A stretch of 64,000 nucleotides of DNA, taken from NCBI GenBank assembly GCA_039908095.1, contig JAMOBJ010000013.1:16821-80820 (forward strand), given 5' to 3'. The DNA is from Nitrospirae bacterium YQR-1. Lineage in GTDB: Bacteria; Nitrospirota; Thermodesulfovibrionia; Thermodesulfovibrionales; Magnetobacteriaceae. Positions 1-8,319 of this stretch are shown here, in pieces (position 1 is the first letter of the stretch; the number at the start of each line of letters is the position of its first letter). The notes below the pieces were generated by a model. It was not told the DNA's origin, made no database searches, and saw only the letters and a list, made by a program, of their open reading frames with translations. The translations under genes were made by a program, and so were the position numbers.

Positions 1-93
1 AATTTCCGGCACGTCGGTCTTCGGTTTTTTTATAGCCTCAATTTTATATATAAACTCGTCCTCTAACTGTTGATTTTTATCTAAATCATCCAT
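1..93 (-). CDS. 5' end of an unidentified gene, cut by the window edge
   Basis: Only the first 31 codons are inside the window. The ATG at 93 is preceded by a GGGGG Shine-Dalgarno about 8 nt upstream, which supports a real start. The visible peptide is acidic and lysine-rich (starts MDDLDKNQQLEDEF) with no signal peptide or membrane segment. It lies in the same direction as the metal cluster above it, but a palindromic repeat separates them. No function can be assigned from 31 residues. Confidence 0.5.
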   Translation of the reverse strand, partial: MDDLDKNQQLEDEFIYKIEAIKKPKTDVPEI

Positions 94-114
94 TTAATTA
101 ACCCCCATTTTTTA

Positions 115-255
115 TATTAAGTTGCATTTAGAAATAAACACAGGCGGCTGGGAATAAGCGACGCCTCCCCTCACAGGGGATTCCCCTTTAGGGGAGACGC
201 CCCGGAGCTTGTGACGAAGCCAACAAAGTTAGACGATTGAAGGCGGCTTCGTATC
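115..255. repeat. Dispersed palindromic repeat, copy R1
   Basis: Copy of the window-wide palindromic element. It carries the conserved core (AGGCGGCTGGGA...AAGCGACGCC, a CCCCTCACAGGGGA hairpin, then GGAGCTTGTGACGAAGCC and AACAAAGTTAGAC). Its left end reads AAGTTGCATTTAG, and its right end is degenerate and touches the stop codon of the PilT-like gene. It lies between two minus-strand genes. Confidence 0.75.
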
Positions 256-1339
256 AATAATATGCCTCTTTTACCGGATTAACATAATAAGAATATGTAT
301 CGTTTCTGAATTTCTCTGCTGCCTCTTTGTTTATAAGTTTATTATTTGTCATCTCGGCCAACGCCTGAGTTATAGTTTTCATCCCCCTGTGGGAGCCTGC
401 CGCCATAACAGGTCTGAGAAGATGGAATTCCTCATTAAATAACAAGGCTGATATTACAGGGTCGTTAAGAAGTATTTCAAAAACAGGAATTACTCCTGCA
501 GCATCATTTTTAGGTAAGAGATTTTGCCAGAGAACCGCCTTTAATGTCGTGGAAAGTGTTTTTTTGGCATCTTTCCTATGGCTCTTAGGAAAACAATCTA
601 TCATTAATCTGAGAGTTTCGGAAATCCCACCGCCGCCGCCAACCGCTGCTATTACCAAAAGCCCCCTTCCGGAAGCCGCAAGCGAGAGCTTCATTGTTTC
701 ATACATCGGAAGGCCGTCTATGGCAAGCACCGAGGCCGCTCCGATGGCATTATCAAATGTTTTTGAAATATCTGAAATTTCCGACAGCCTGACAAACGGC
801 TGCTTTACTATTGAAAGCCAGCTTTTATGATAATACAAGGCAGGCTCCTCAATCACAACAATTCTCCTGTTATAGTTTTTATTTATAAAATCAACATATG
901 AAGCCACTGTGGCACTTTTGCCGGAGTTGTTTTTCCCGATAACCAGTATAAGCCCTGATTGCACCTTTGCAAGGTCCTTGATTATTTGTGGTAAGTCTAA
1001 AGCATCTATATCAGGTATTTCCTCAAAAACCGGACTTACCGACAACATATAACCATTGCATCCCAGCGTTACCAGTACTTTAAAACTCCCTGCTTCCTTG
1101 CTTTCATAATTAAACCTTGACTCAGTAATTGGTTTTTCCACCTTTATGATTGCACGGCTTATGAGTAAATCAACGATCTCCTCCGTCATTTTTTCATTTA
1201 AAGGGGCAATTTTGCCGACTTTGGAAAGAGTGTTTCCAGCTCTGATATATGGGCTGTCGTTAGGGGCCAGATAGAGCACAGAGCCTCTCTGTTCCTTTAA
1301 GAGCCTACAAAAAGAATCAAAAGTATCTGTTAGTTTCAT
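254..1339 (-). CDS. Degenerate PilT/VirB11-like secretion ATPase
   Basis: A 361-residue protein related to PilT, the retraction ATPase of type IV pili. Visible PilT landmarks are Walker A GKNNSGKS (residues 135-142), an Asp-box-like IEEPALYYH (about 163-171, PilT has IEDPIEYLH) and the helix ETMKLSLAASGRG. The Walker B Glu region reads AIDGLP instead of VGEMRD, and the His box TLHTTSA is replaced by a glycine run (about 233-238), so ATP hydrolysis may be weak or lost. The ATG overlaps the stop of the upstream HMA-like gene by 4 nt, so it is translationally coupled to the metal cluster. No pilin or pilus assembly gene is nearby, which argues against a housekeeping twitching role. Fold assignment is firm; function in this context is unknown. 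Confidence 0.75.
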   Translation of the reverse strand: MKLTDTFDSFCRLLKEQRGSVLYLAPNDSPYIRAGNTLSKVGKIAPLNEKMTEEIVDLLISRAIIKVEKPITESRFNYESKEAGSFKVLVTLGCNGYMLSVSPVFEEIPDIDALDLPQIIKDLAKVQSGLILVIGKNNSGKSATVASYVDFINKNYNRRIVVIEEPALYYHKSWLSIVKQPFVRLSEISDISKTFDNAIGAASVLAIDGLPMYETMKLSLAASGRGLLVIAAVGGGGGISETLRLMIDCFPKSHRKDAKKTLSTTLKAVLWQNLLPKNDAAGVIPVFEILLNDPVISALLFNEEFHLLRPVMAAGSHRGMKTITQALAEMTNNKLINKEAAEKFRNDTYSYYVNPVKEAYY

Positions 1340-1959
1340 TTCTTAAGATTATTGTTAAGCGCCGGCTTGTCTGTTTTTTTCAGGTACCTGCCGATGTATT
1401 CATTTTCAAGGAGTTTTTTGTATAAAGGCCCGGAACTTCTGGAGAGAAAATATGCGGAAAGAAGTAAAATTGGAATGCCGGGGATACCAGGTATTATAAT
1501 ACCGATGACACCTGCACCAGCCAGCAGCCCCCCGACAGCCTCATATAACCTGTTTGGTTTGGCATCTGTATTAACATCCAAAACCAGTGATTTTGTTACA
1601 GGCATAATGCTGTTGGTTTCAATAGCAGGCAAATTTAAATTAATTATGCTAAGATTTCTTAAAATACATGCCTCGTTAATTAATTGCTCGTCATAATTTA
1701 TGGCAATACTGCCACAGTTGTTGTTTAAAGAGGTTTCCTTTATGCCCGCTATTGAGAGAATCTTTGTGTTAACAGCCTCAAGCAGGGTTTTATTTGCAAT
1801 GCAAGCCTCCGACACCACTCTAAGGCGCCCTGGGATGGAATGTTTTACTTCAAAAGGGATGTATATTTCCGCCCCAATCGCACTTAAACTCTCTGCCGGC
1901 AGGGTGGCGTTATCAAACATAACAGATGGGCAAGAGGATGCAAAAATGATTTTACTCAT
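1336..1959 (-). CDS. HMA-like domain fused to a DUF454/PGPGW-like membrane segment
   Basis: 207 residues. The N-terminal half carries an HMA-like ferredoxin fold marked by KHSIPGRLRV (from about residue 39); it has G-R-x-R where metallochaperones have CxxC. The C-terminal third holds a glycine- and proline-rich hydrophobic hairpin (GIIIPGIPGIPILLLSAYF) resembling DUF454/YbaN or PGPGW membrane proteins, followed by a basic tail. It overlaps the upstream HMA-like gene by 8 nt and the PilT-like gene by 4 nt, so it is co-translated. Probable role: membrane-anchored member of the same metal-handling assembly as the P-type ATPase. The role is inferred from the motif shared with the ATPase N-terminus. 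Confidence 0.65.
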   Translation of the reverse strand: MSKIIFASSCPSVMFDNATLPAESLSAIGAEIYIPFEVKHSIPGRLRVVSEACIANKTLLEAVNTKILSIAGIKETSLNNNCGSIAINYDEQLINEACILRNLSIINLNLPAIETNSIMPVTKSLVLDVNTDAKPNRLYEAVGGLLAGAGVIGIIIPGIPGIPILLLSAYFLSRSSGPLYKKLLENEYIGRYLKKTDKPALNNNLKK

Positions 1960-2548
1960 TGGTATCTTGTTTTTCGGGGCTTAGATATTGCACTAAGAGC
2001 TGTTCGATTACTTTAGTGGATTCATACTGTTTAAATGAGCTGTAGCCGAAAATTAACAGAACAAGCCACGCAGGGGTTGGAAGCGCAGGGGCTAAAAGAA
2101 GTGTTAACACACCGGCGGAAAACGTTGTTTTAGAAATCATAGTGTCTTTTTTAAACACATCTGTGCTTATATCCCATCCTCGCTTTTGTAAGTAGTTTGT
2201 AGCAATTTTATCATCTTTGATAATTACTTCTATTCCATCACTTTCACCAAAACACAAAGCATTTAGTATTTCGTAGTAAGTGTTGGTAAAATTTGGCAGT
2301 GACATTATAAAAACAATTTGATTGCTGAGTTTTGAAATTAAGTTGTCAACATCGCTGACGTTGTCGTCAAAAAAAAGAGTAACAGATGAGGCATATTGAT
2401 TAAGGGCGGCTTTTTTTATCTCTTTTACTCTTTTAAGGGCGGCATTCAAAAAGATAAAAAACACCCGCATATCCATATCGGTTTTAATCCTCAGTCTGAG
2501 GCGCCCCCGTATGTAATGAGCCGTTACGAGTTCAAACTCTGCAGTCAT
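1952..2548 (-). CDS. HMA-like protein with GRLRLR motif and C-terminal membrane segment
   Basis: 198 residues. The HMA-like N-terminus has HYIRGRLRLRI (residues 11-21), matching the motif of its neighbours and of the P-type ATPase. A conserved VTLFFDD strand follows at about 55. A hydrophobic stretch near 146-168 (LTLLLAPALPTPAWLVLLIF) suggests one or two membrane passes. It overlaps the small membrane protein gene upstream by 4 nt. There is no cysteine pair, so classical soft-metal binding is unlikely. Best described as a paralogue in a candidate ferrosome-type cluster. Confidence 0.6.
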   Translation of the reverse strand: MTAEFELVTAHYIRGRLRLRIKTDMDMRVFFIFLNAALKRVKEIKKAALNQYASSVTLFFDDNVSDVDNLISKLSNQIVFIMSLPNFTNTYYEILNALCFGESDGIEVIIKDDKIATNYLQKRGWDISTDVFKKDTMISKTTFSAGVLTLLLAPALPTPAWLVLLIFGYSSFKQYESTKVIEQLLVQYLSPEKQDTNE

Positions 2549-2781
2549 TTTGGGTTGGCCTTTGCTTGTGCTTCTTTAATCTTCTCGAGCTCATATTCGG
2601 CTTTGCTCTCTGCCGCTATATCTTTAAATTCCTCATACGAGTGCCCTAAAGATGAGAGAACCGCATCTTTCACAGAATAAAAAACTTTTATTAAACTTTT
2701 AATAAAAGCCTTGTTTGGTACCATTTTTGTGAAAAAAACTACAACAAGCCCCCCAACAATACCTGCTATTATGTATCCCAT
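2545..2781 (-). CDS. Small glycine-rich membrane protein (DUF5132-like)
   Basis: 78 residues. One N-terminal membrane helix with closely spaced glycines (IIAGIVGGLVVVFF) is followed by an amphipathic region and a charged tail containing DIAAESKAEYELEK. The protein at 3192-3425 has the same architecture and a nearly identical tail (DIMAESKAEYES), so the two are paralogues. Small glycine-zipper membrane proteins next to HMA-like and P1B ATPase genes are typical of ferrosome (fez) clusters, where such a protein helps form the membrane compartment. That role is inferred here. DUF5132 is my nearest family match from memory. Confidence 0.6.
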   Translation of the reverse strand: MGYIIAGIVGGLVVVFFTKMVPNKAFIKSLIKVFYSVKDAVLSSLGHSYEEFKDIAAESKAEYELEKIKEAQAKANPK

Positions 2782-2823
2782 AGTATGACTTTACCCGCCT
2801 TTATTGTTATTTCCACCTTATTG

Positions 2824-3150
2824 TTATGTTGTTTTCTTCCTGATTTTTTTATGTATTTGTTTCTTTTGAAGCTGCTTTTGTTTTTCCGTGTCTGATATTA
2901 TCACCCTTTCTTTTGGCTCTATTACATCTTCTTTTGGCTCTATTACATCAAGAATCTCCAGCAGTGAGATGTCTTTATGGTCATAACACAGGGTAAGACT
3001 GTTGCAGGACTTATTAGTTGAGACACTGGAAATCCTCTTGTCAGCACAAAAAAGACTGTTTAGCTTTTCCAGAGTCCCTTCCTTTTTTAAATCAGGGATC
3101 CTGAGCCTTACCCTGCCACGTATATGGTGTACAACCTCGCACTTAGACAC
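2824..3150 (-). CDS. Stand-alone HMA-like protein with GRVRLR motif
   Basis: 108 residues: a single HMA-like domain (HHIRGRVRLRIPDL, residues 8-21; SLTLCYDH near 51-58) and a basic lysine/glutamine-rich tail. The linker contains a direct duplication (DVIEPKE, then RVIEPKE) that matches a roughly 20 bp tandem repeat in the DNA near 2905-2950. There is no CxxC. Gaps of about 40 nt on both sides place it in the same operon as the P-type ATPase. Likely an accessory metal-handling or scaffold protein of that system. A FezC-like identity is possible but unproven. Confidence 0.6.
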   Translation of the reverse strand: MSKCEVVHHIRGRVRLRIPDLKKEGTLEKLNSLFCADKRISSVSTNKSCNSLTLCYDHKDISLLEILDVIEPKEDVIEPKERVIISDTEKQKQLQKKQIHKKIRKKTT

Positions 3151-3191
3151 TTCTGTATATATCTCCCTGTACAGTACAGCCGGTTTTAGTA

Positions 3192-3425
3192 TTACGCTTT
3201 GACCTTTGCCTCTGCTTTTGCGGCTTTTACAGATTCATACTCAGCCTTGCTCTCCGCCATAATGTCCTTTAAAGATTCCAGGGTCTCTCCGCCGCCGGAT
3301 GTAACGGTATCTGCAATAGAGTACCCTATCTTTATTACTCCCTTGAGGGCATCCCTCATGAAACTCGATTTACCTGCTACATAAACTACCGCTCCACCAA
3401 ATACTCCAGCCAATATCTCTTCCAT
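3192..3425 (-). CDS. Small glycine-rich membrane protein, paralogue of 2545-2781
   Basis: 77 residues. N-terminal hydrophobic helix with a glycine/alanine zipper (LAGVFGGAVVYVAG), then an amphipathic segment and an alanine/lysine tail (AESKAEYESVKAAKAEAK). A strong AGGAGG ribosome binding site sits about 6 nt before the ATG. It is the first gene downstream of the P-type ATPase (71 nt gap). The alternation of this family with HMA-like genes suggests duplication of a two-gene unit. Proposed role, by analogy to FezA-type proteins, is membrane shaping or protein-protein packing. Confidence 0.6.
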   Translation of the reverse strand: MEEILAGVFGGAVVYVAGKSSFMRDALKGVIKIGYSIADTVTSGGGETLESLKDIMAESKAEYESVKAAKAEAKVKA

Positions 3426-3495
3426 ACCATCCTCCTGTTATTGAATATTTTATACATAGTATAGCCTGCAACAAGCAGAGTTAGCAAGTGCTATT

Positions 3496-5811
3496 TTAAC
3501 GCCCTTTAAGTTTCATTCTTATTATTGGTTTCATACCGTTTAAACACGCAACAATGGCAGAGCCGTTGCTGATAAGAGTGCTAAAGACGGGAGATATCAA
3601 ATTAAAAGCGGCAAGGGCATAAGCCACCACATTAAGCCCTCCCGTTATGGTGTAGTTTTCTTTGATAAGTGTTATTGTTTCCTTGCTTATTTCAAAGGCT
3701 TTAGGTATTTTACTAAGATTGTCATCAAGTAAAATTACCCCGGCAGTCTCTTTTGTAATATCAGCGCCTCCTTTTACAGATATTCCTATATCTGCATACG
3801 AAAGTGCCACTGAGTCATTTATTCCATCCCCAACGAAAGCCACTATCTTGCCCTTATTCTTTAAATCAATCACAACCTCAGCCTTTTGCTCAGGAAGCAC
3901 CTCTGCAATACACTGGTCTATTCCCAGCATTTTTGCAACCGGATAGGCCACTTTTTTTACATCTCCGGTAAGCATTATTACATTTTTAACTCCCACGCGG
4001 TGGAGGTCGTCTATCATTGCTTTGGCTTCTTTACGTATCTGGTCTCTGAAAGAAATAATGCCGCCAAGTTTTCCGTCTAATGAAACATACAGTGCCGCTT
4101 TGCCATCATCAATAAACCTATCTGTGATGTTAGCAATATCATCACCTATGGGAATGGAGTTTTCCTGAAGCAGCCTCAGGCTTCCGACAAGTACGTTTTT
4201 GCCGTTTATCCATGCATCCACTCCGCGCCCGACACAGTACTGAACCATATCCCGTTTTTTTAGTGCGATGTGTTTATGCTCGGCATGTCTTACCACAGCC
4301 TCGGCTATCGGGTGTGTCATCTGAAGCTCGGCTGTTGCAGCATACGAAATGATTTCTTCCTCTTCGTAGCCGTTAAATCCGATAACATCCTCCACTTTAA
4401 TCACACCGGTTGTAAGTGTGCCGGTTTTATCAAATATTATTGTGTCGGTTTTATATAGCTTTTCGAGATAACTTCCACCTTTTATTAAAATTCCGTGCGA
4501 GGTAGCTGAAATCATGCAAGATAACACCGCAGTCGGGGCCGACACCCTCACACCGGTACCGAAGTCCACGGTAAGAAGCGCAGCAAGATGGTGTAGATTT
4601 AATGTTGTCGCAAAAATTAAACCGGTTGTTATCAGTGAGGGGGTCACAATTCTGTCTGCAAACTTTTCAGCGTGGTTTTGTATTTTAGTTTCATAAATCG
4701 GAGCCTCCTCCACCATTTTAACCACCTGCGCCACTTTTGTGTCATCTCCCGTTCTGATTACTCTTACGTAAGCTTTGCCGTCTTTTATCACGGTTGCAGC
4801 AAGCACGGTGTCTCCAACCTCTTTATGCACTGGGAATGACTCACCGGTCAGTACCTGCTGATCTACAATGATTTCACCCTCAGTAATCCGCCCGTCAACC
4901 GGAATAAGGTTTCCAACGTTTAAGGAGACTATTTCGCCTACATTAATATCCTTAACCCGCACCTTTACCTCAACATCGCCCCTTACCACCCATGCGTAGT
5001 TTTCCTGAAAATCAAGGAGTTTTCTAATGGTTCGCTGCGAGCTTGATGCTGTAAGGTCACGGATATAGTCGCCAAGGTGAATAAGCCAGACCATTGCAGA
5101 GGCATTTATAACGTCTCCGGTCAGCATACCCACAGTAAGAGCTGAAGCATCAAGAAAATCAACGTTTAGTCTGTGCTCATTTTTTATACACTTATACGCC
5201 CGTTTGTAAACCGGAACGGAGATATATAAAAGCACCGGATAGACTATGGCAAGAGCAAGCGGTGGAATGCCTCCAAGAACAATGCTTAAACCCATAGCAG
5301 CTGAGGACCACTTAAAAAATGCAAGCGAGATGTCCTTGTCCTCGGTTTTTACAAGAGCCGGCTCGGTTTTTAATTTCACGAGGTCGGAAAGAGTCAGCAC
5401 AGAAACTGAGGACACAATTATTTCCGGCTTTACGGCATCCTTATCATAGAGGACGGTAAAGCTCCCACAGTAGTGGTTAACGCTTACGTCTGTTACACCG
5501 GGTTGTTTTTTCAGGTAATTGCCAAGGGTTGCACTTAAATCCTTATATGAAGCCAAAAGTGAGATACTTAAACGAATCCGGCCTGTTATTGAGTGTTTTA
5601 TCTCACACTTAAGCTGCAGCTTAAGCAAAGAGCTGTTAATCTCTAATAAGGCTGAAGAATTCTGATGGATCGTTTTCTTATATTCCTCAAGACTGATTAT
5701 GTTAGATGTAACTGCTGAATTAATGGTCGTTGGGCTTCTAAAATACCTTACCGGGGCTTTATCCAGAGCCATTTGGTCAAAATCACCATCAGTTTTTGGC
5801 AGCGTGTCCAT
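3496..5811 (-). CDS. P1B-type metal-transporting ATPase, candidate FezB-like (P1B-6)
   Basis: 771 residues. The N-terminal HMA-like domain carries HSITGRIR (73-80) instead of CxxC. Later landmarks are the actuator TGES (322-325), phosphorylation site DKTGT (Asp461), nucleotide-binding HP in THPIAEA (about 499-505), TGD (615-617) and hinge GDGIND (661-666). The transmembrane position that is CPC in copper pumps, and SCA in P1B-6 pumps as I remember them, reads DFGTGVRVSAPTA (416-428), so no cysteine is available there. A GGAGG site precedes the ATG by about 7 nt. It heads the run of small HMA-like and membrane genes, which suggests iron or another divalent metal loaded into a compartment. The ATPase call is certain; substrate and ferrosome role are inference. 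Confidence 0.85.
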   Translation of the reverse strand: MDTLPKTDGDFDQMALDKAPVRYFRSPTTINSAVTSNIISLEEYKKTIHQNSSALLEINSSLLKLQLKCEIKHSITGRIRLSISLLASYKDLSATLGNYLKKQPGVTDVSVNHYCGSFTVLYDKDAVKPEIIVSSVSVLTLSDLVKLKTEPALVKTEDKDISLAFFKWSSAAMGLSIVLGGIPPLALAIVYPVLLYISVPVYKRAYKCIKNEHRLNVDFLDASALTVGMLTGDVINASAMVWLIHLGDYIRDLTASSSQRTIRKLLDFQENYAWVVRGDVEVKVRVKDINVGEIVSLNVGNLIPVDGRITEGEIIVDQQVLTGESFPVHKEVGDTVLAATVIKDGKAYVRVIRTGDDTKVAQVVKMVEEAPIYETKIQNHAEKFADRIVTPSLITTGLIFATTLNLHHLAALLTVDFGTGVRVSAPTAVLSCMISATSHGILIKGGSYLEKLYKTDTIIFDKTGTLTTGVIKVEDVIGFNGYEEEEIISYAATAELQMTHPIAEAVVRHAEHKHIALKKRDMVQYCVGRGVDAWINGKNVLVGSLRLLQENSIPIGDDIANITDRFIDDGKAALYVSLDGKLGGIISFRDQIRKEAKAMIDDLHRVGVKNVIMLTGDVKKVAYPVAKMLGIDQCIAEVLPEQKAEVVIDLKNKGKIVAFVGDGINDSVALSYADIGISVKGGADITKETAGVILLDDNLSKIPKAFEISKETITLIKENYTITGGLNVVAYALAAFNLISPVFSTLISNGSAIVACLNGMKPIIRMKLKGR

Positions 5812-5855
5812 TAAACCTCCAATAAATATTTATCTACAGATACAAGATATAATGC

Positions 5856-6956
5856 TTAAAAAATAAAGAAATAAGCAATGCCTAAAATTATATATAATGC
5901 CAGCAGTTGCACGCCTTCCATCCAGTGGGTCTCCCCGTCAGCCGATATAAAATTGACTAATAAGACGGAAAAAGCTATGGAGAGGGTCTCAAGGGGAGTA
6001 AAAGCCAGATCCATAGGAGCGGGGCCTATAAAGTAACTGATAAAAACCAGAATGGGAGCCAGAAACATGGCTACCTGAGAGCTTGAGCCGATGGCGATTG
6101 AAACAGAAACATCCATCTTGTTTTTAAGCGCCATGATGATTGCTGTACTATGTTCTGCGGCGTTACCAACTAAGGCAACAACAATGACTCCGACAAATAC
6201 CTCGTTCATTCCCAGTGATTTAGTTGCCGACTCAAGTGATTTAACCAGAAACTCACTCATAAAACTTATACCGACAGTTGCAGCTAAAAGCACAGACAGG
6301 GCTTTTTTAGTGCTCCATACACCATTAGTTTCATGCTCCCCTGTTTCTCCATTCCCGACTCCGTAGAGGTGCTTGTGGCTTTTTAGTGAAAACACCAGGC
6401 TCAACACATATGTAATAAACAGCACTATAGCAATAGCAAGACTTAACTTCATGTTCAGACTGTCCACCCGTACTTTCCCCATAGAATGGTCACTAAGCAG
6501 TGAATAAATAACGGCAGGAACCACAAGACCGGAGGCGCTGAGAATCAGCATAGTGGAGTTAAGGTTGGCGGCGGTTGAATTAAATTTCAGATTTTTAACT
6601 TTTATCCCGCCGGCAAAGAAACTAAGACCAAGGACAAGCAAAATATTGCCGATTATCGAGCCTGTTATGGATGCTTTAACAACGTTATACATTCCCTCTT
6701 TGATAGCAATTATGGCAATAATCAACTCTGCTGCATTTCCAAATGTAGCATTAAGAAATCCACCGATACCGGCCCCAAGTTTTTCAGTCAGGTGTTCGGT
6801 GGCCCGTCCCATGATAGAGGCAAGCGGAATTATGGCAATCGCAGATGTAGCAAAAATCGCCGTTGCGTTTGCGTGTGTTAATTCCAGAAAAACAGCAATT
6901 GGAATGAAAATCAAAAAAAAGTCTAATACAGCAATTTCAAAATTTCCTATTTTCAT
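5856..6956 (-). CDS. cax: Ca2+/H+ antiporter, CaCA superfamily (Cax/ChaA type)
   Basis: 366 residues with about eleven membrane helices. Both alpha-repeat signatures of cation/proton exchangers are visible: GNAAELI (about residue 91) and [10 protein letters not shown] (about 262), the acidic residues of which bind the cation. The spacing matches CAX proteins of the usual 350-400 length. RBS AGGGGAG stands about 8 nt before the ATG. It lies 45 nt upstream of the P-type ATPase gene and 30 nt downstream of a second exchanger, all minus strand, so the three may share a transcript and a divalent-cation theme. Confidence 0.85.
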   Translation of the reverse strand: MKIGNFEIAVLDFFLIFIPIAVFLELTHANATAIFATSAIAIIPLASIMGRATEHLTEKLGAGIGGFLNATFGNAAELIIAIIAIKEGMYNVVKASITGSIIGNILLVLGLSFFAGGIKVKNLKFNSTAANLNSTMLILSASGLVVPAVIYSLLSDHSMGKVRVDSLNMKLSLAIAIVLFITYVLSLVFSLKSHKHLYGVGNGETGEHETNGVWSTKKALSVLLAATVGISFMSEFLVKSLESATKSLGMNEVFVGVIVVALVGNAAEHSTAIIMALKNKMDVSVSIAIGSSSQVAMFLAPILVFISYFIGPAPMDLAFTPLETLSIAFSVLLVNFISADGETHWMEGVQLLALYIILGIAYFFIF

Positions 6957-6985
6957 AAATACTCCCCTGTTATTATATTAATATG

Positions 6986-7954
6986 TTAAAACCACTTAAG
7001 CATCCATCCAAGATAAAACACATAGATGAGTAAAAACATGGCACCCTCAAATTTTGACGGTTTTTTGTCAATAATGACAAAGGTAAAAATTATAGAGGCA
7101 AATGCCATCATGGGCAGTCCCTTACCGATAGTGTCCTCAGCAACCAAAAGCACACCTGGGTTTGGTGTAAAATAACTAAACAGCGAGGCAACACCGACTA
7201 CAGAGAAAAAGTTAAAAATCCCTGACCCTACGACATTACCCAGAGCAACGTCCAGCTTGCCCTTTCCGGCAAACTTGTAGGAAATCATCAGTTCCGGTAA
7301 AGAGGATGCAATAGCTACCGCTGTACCGGCAATAACCCCTTCATTTATGTGAAATATCTTAGCTATTTCATTAATGTAATCGACAGTCCATTCGCCTCCA
7401 AAGTAGAGCATTACGGAGCTGACGGCAAGGAGTACGTATGTAAAAGCCGTGGCAGGGGCTGCCTCGTCCTCACCTTCCTCCTCAGTCTCCGGATTGGGCT
7501 TTCTTGAAAACACCGACCAGATGTAGATAGCGACTCCGAAAAGAGAAAGGATTCCGTCAGCAGCTTTATAGTGGCCGTCGTGAGTCATAAAAATAAAAAG
7601 AGCTGTTGCGGATATAAAAAATGGAATATCTAAATTTATAAGATTGATTTTTACATATTCACCTTTAAAAAATAGAAAGGCAACTCCGAGCACTAAAAAA
7701 GTGTTTGTAATGTTTGAGCCTATGACGCTACCGGCAACAATTCCTGAAGTTCCCTTTAAAACGGCAAAAACAGACGCTATCATCTCAGGCAGGCACGTGC
7801 CAACGGAGATTATCACCGCTCCGATAACAAAACCGGGTAGTTTAAGGGTTTTACCGATACGTTCGGCACAATATGTAAACTTATCCGCCCCAAATATTAA
7901 AAGAGCCAGCCCTGTAGCAAGCATGGTAAAAACAAAGACAATGCTGTGTTCCAT
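6986..7954 (-). CDS. Na+/Ca2+ exchanger-like antiporter (YrbG/CaCA family)
   Basis: 322 residues, about ten membrane helices in two inverted halves. Alpha-1 repeat reads GTCLPEMIAS with VAGSVIGSNITN following; alpha-2 reads ASSLPELMIS with GNVVGSGIFN. These are the ion-coordinating motifs of the YrbG-type CaCA exchangers. A central acidic loop (ETEEEGEDEAA) separates the halves. It is the promoter-proximal gene of the minus-strand run ending at the metal cluster. Substrate (Ca2+, or another divalent ion) cannot be fixed from sequence. Confidence 0.85.
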   Translation of the reverse strand: MEHSIVFVFTMLATGLALLIFGADKFTYCAERIGKTLKLPGFVIGAVIISVGTCLPEMIASVFAVLKGTSGIVAGSVIGSNITNTFLVLGVAFLFFKGEYVKINLINLDIPFFISATALFIFMTHDGHYKAADGILSLFGVAIYIWSVFSRKPNPETEEEGEDEAAPATAFTYVLLAVSSVMLYFGGEWTVDYINEIAKIFHINEGVIAGTAVAIASSLPELMISYKFAGKGKLDVALGNVVGSGIFNFFSVVGVASLFSYFTPNPGVLLVAEDTIGKGLPMMAFASIIFTFVIIDKKPSKFEGAMFLLIYVFYLGWMLKWF

Positions 7955-8295
7955 CTATATATAAACCTCCAATGCTTAATGCAGTAGTCTAATTTACACA
8001 AGTAATGTGACATTAGTCAAGAAGAGGTAAACTGTAATTACTTATAAACGCCTGCTGCCACAATACAGCCCGAAATCTTTGACACAAACGTATAACAGAC
8101 GTATAATCGGGCACTTTGTCAAATCGAGTGGGTAAAAACCAGCGATGACAGAGAACCCTCTAACGGAGTCAGCTGCACGGCATTTTATTTTAAATTGATG
8201 CAAATCATTTGTCAGATTTTTATTGCGGCCCTTTGCACTTATTAACTAAACGTATGTTAAGATAACCCTTATCAAAATATAGGAAGGAATATACA
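7955..8295. other. Divergent intergenic region between exchanger and DAACS transporter
   Basis: About 340 nt without a gene, between two divergently transcribed transporter genes, so both promoters should lie here. I see AT-rich tracts and several short imperfect repeats (CAAACGTATAACAGACGTATAA near 8085-8106) but no riboswitch, terminator or RNA gene that I can recognise. Confidence 0.4.
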
Positions 8296-8319
8296 ATTAA
8301 TAAAAAACTTGAAGCGTTA

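Noticed and set aside
7955..8295. Riboswitch upstream of the DAACS gene
   Set aside because: Some short repeats but no recognisable conserved riboswitch core.
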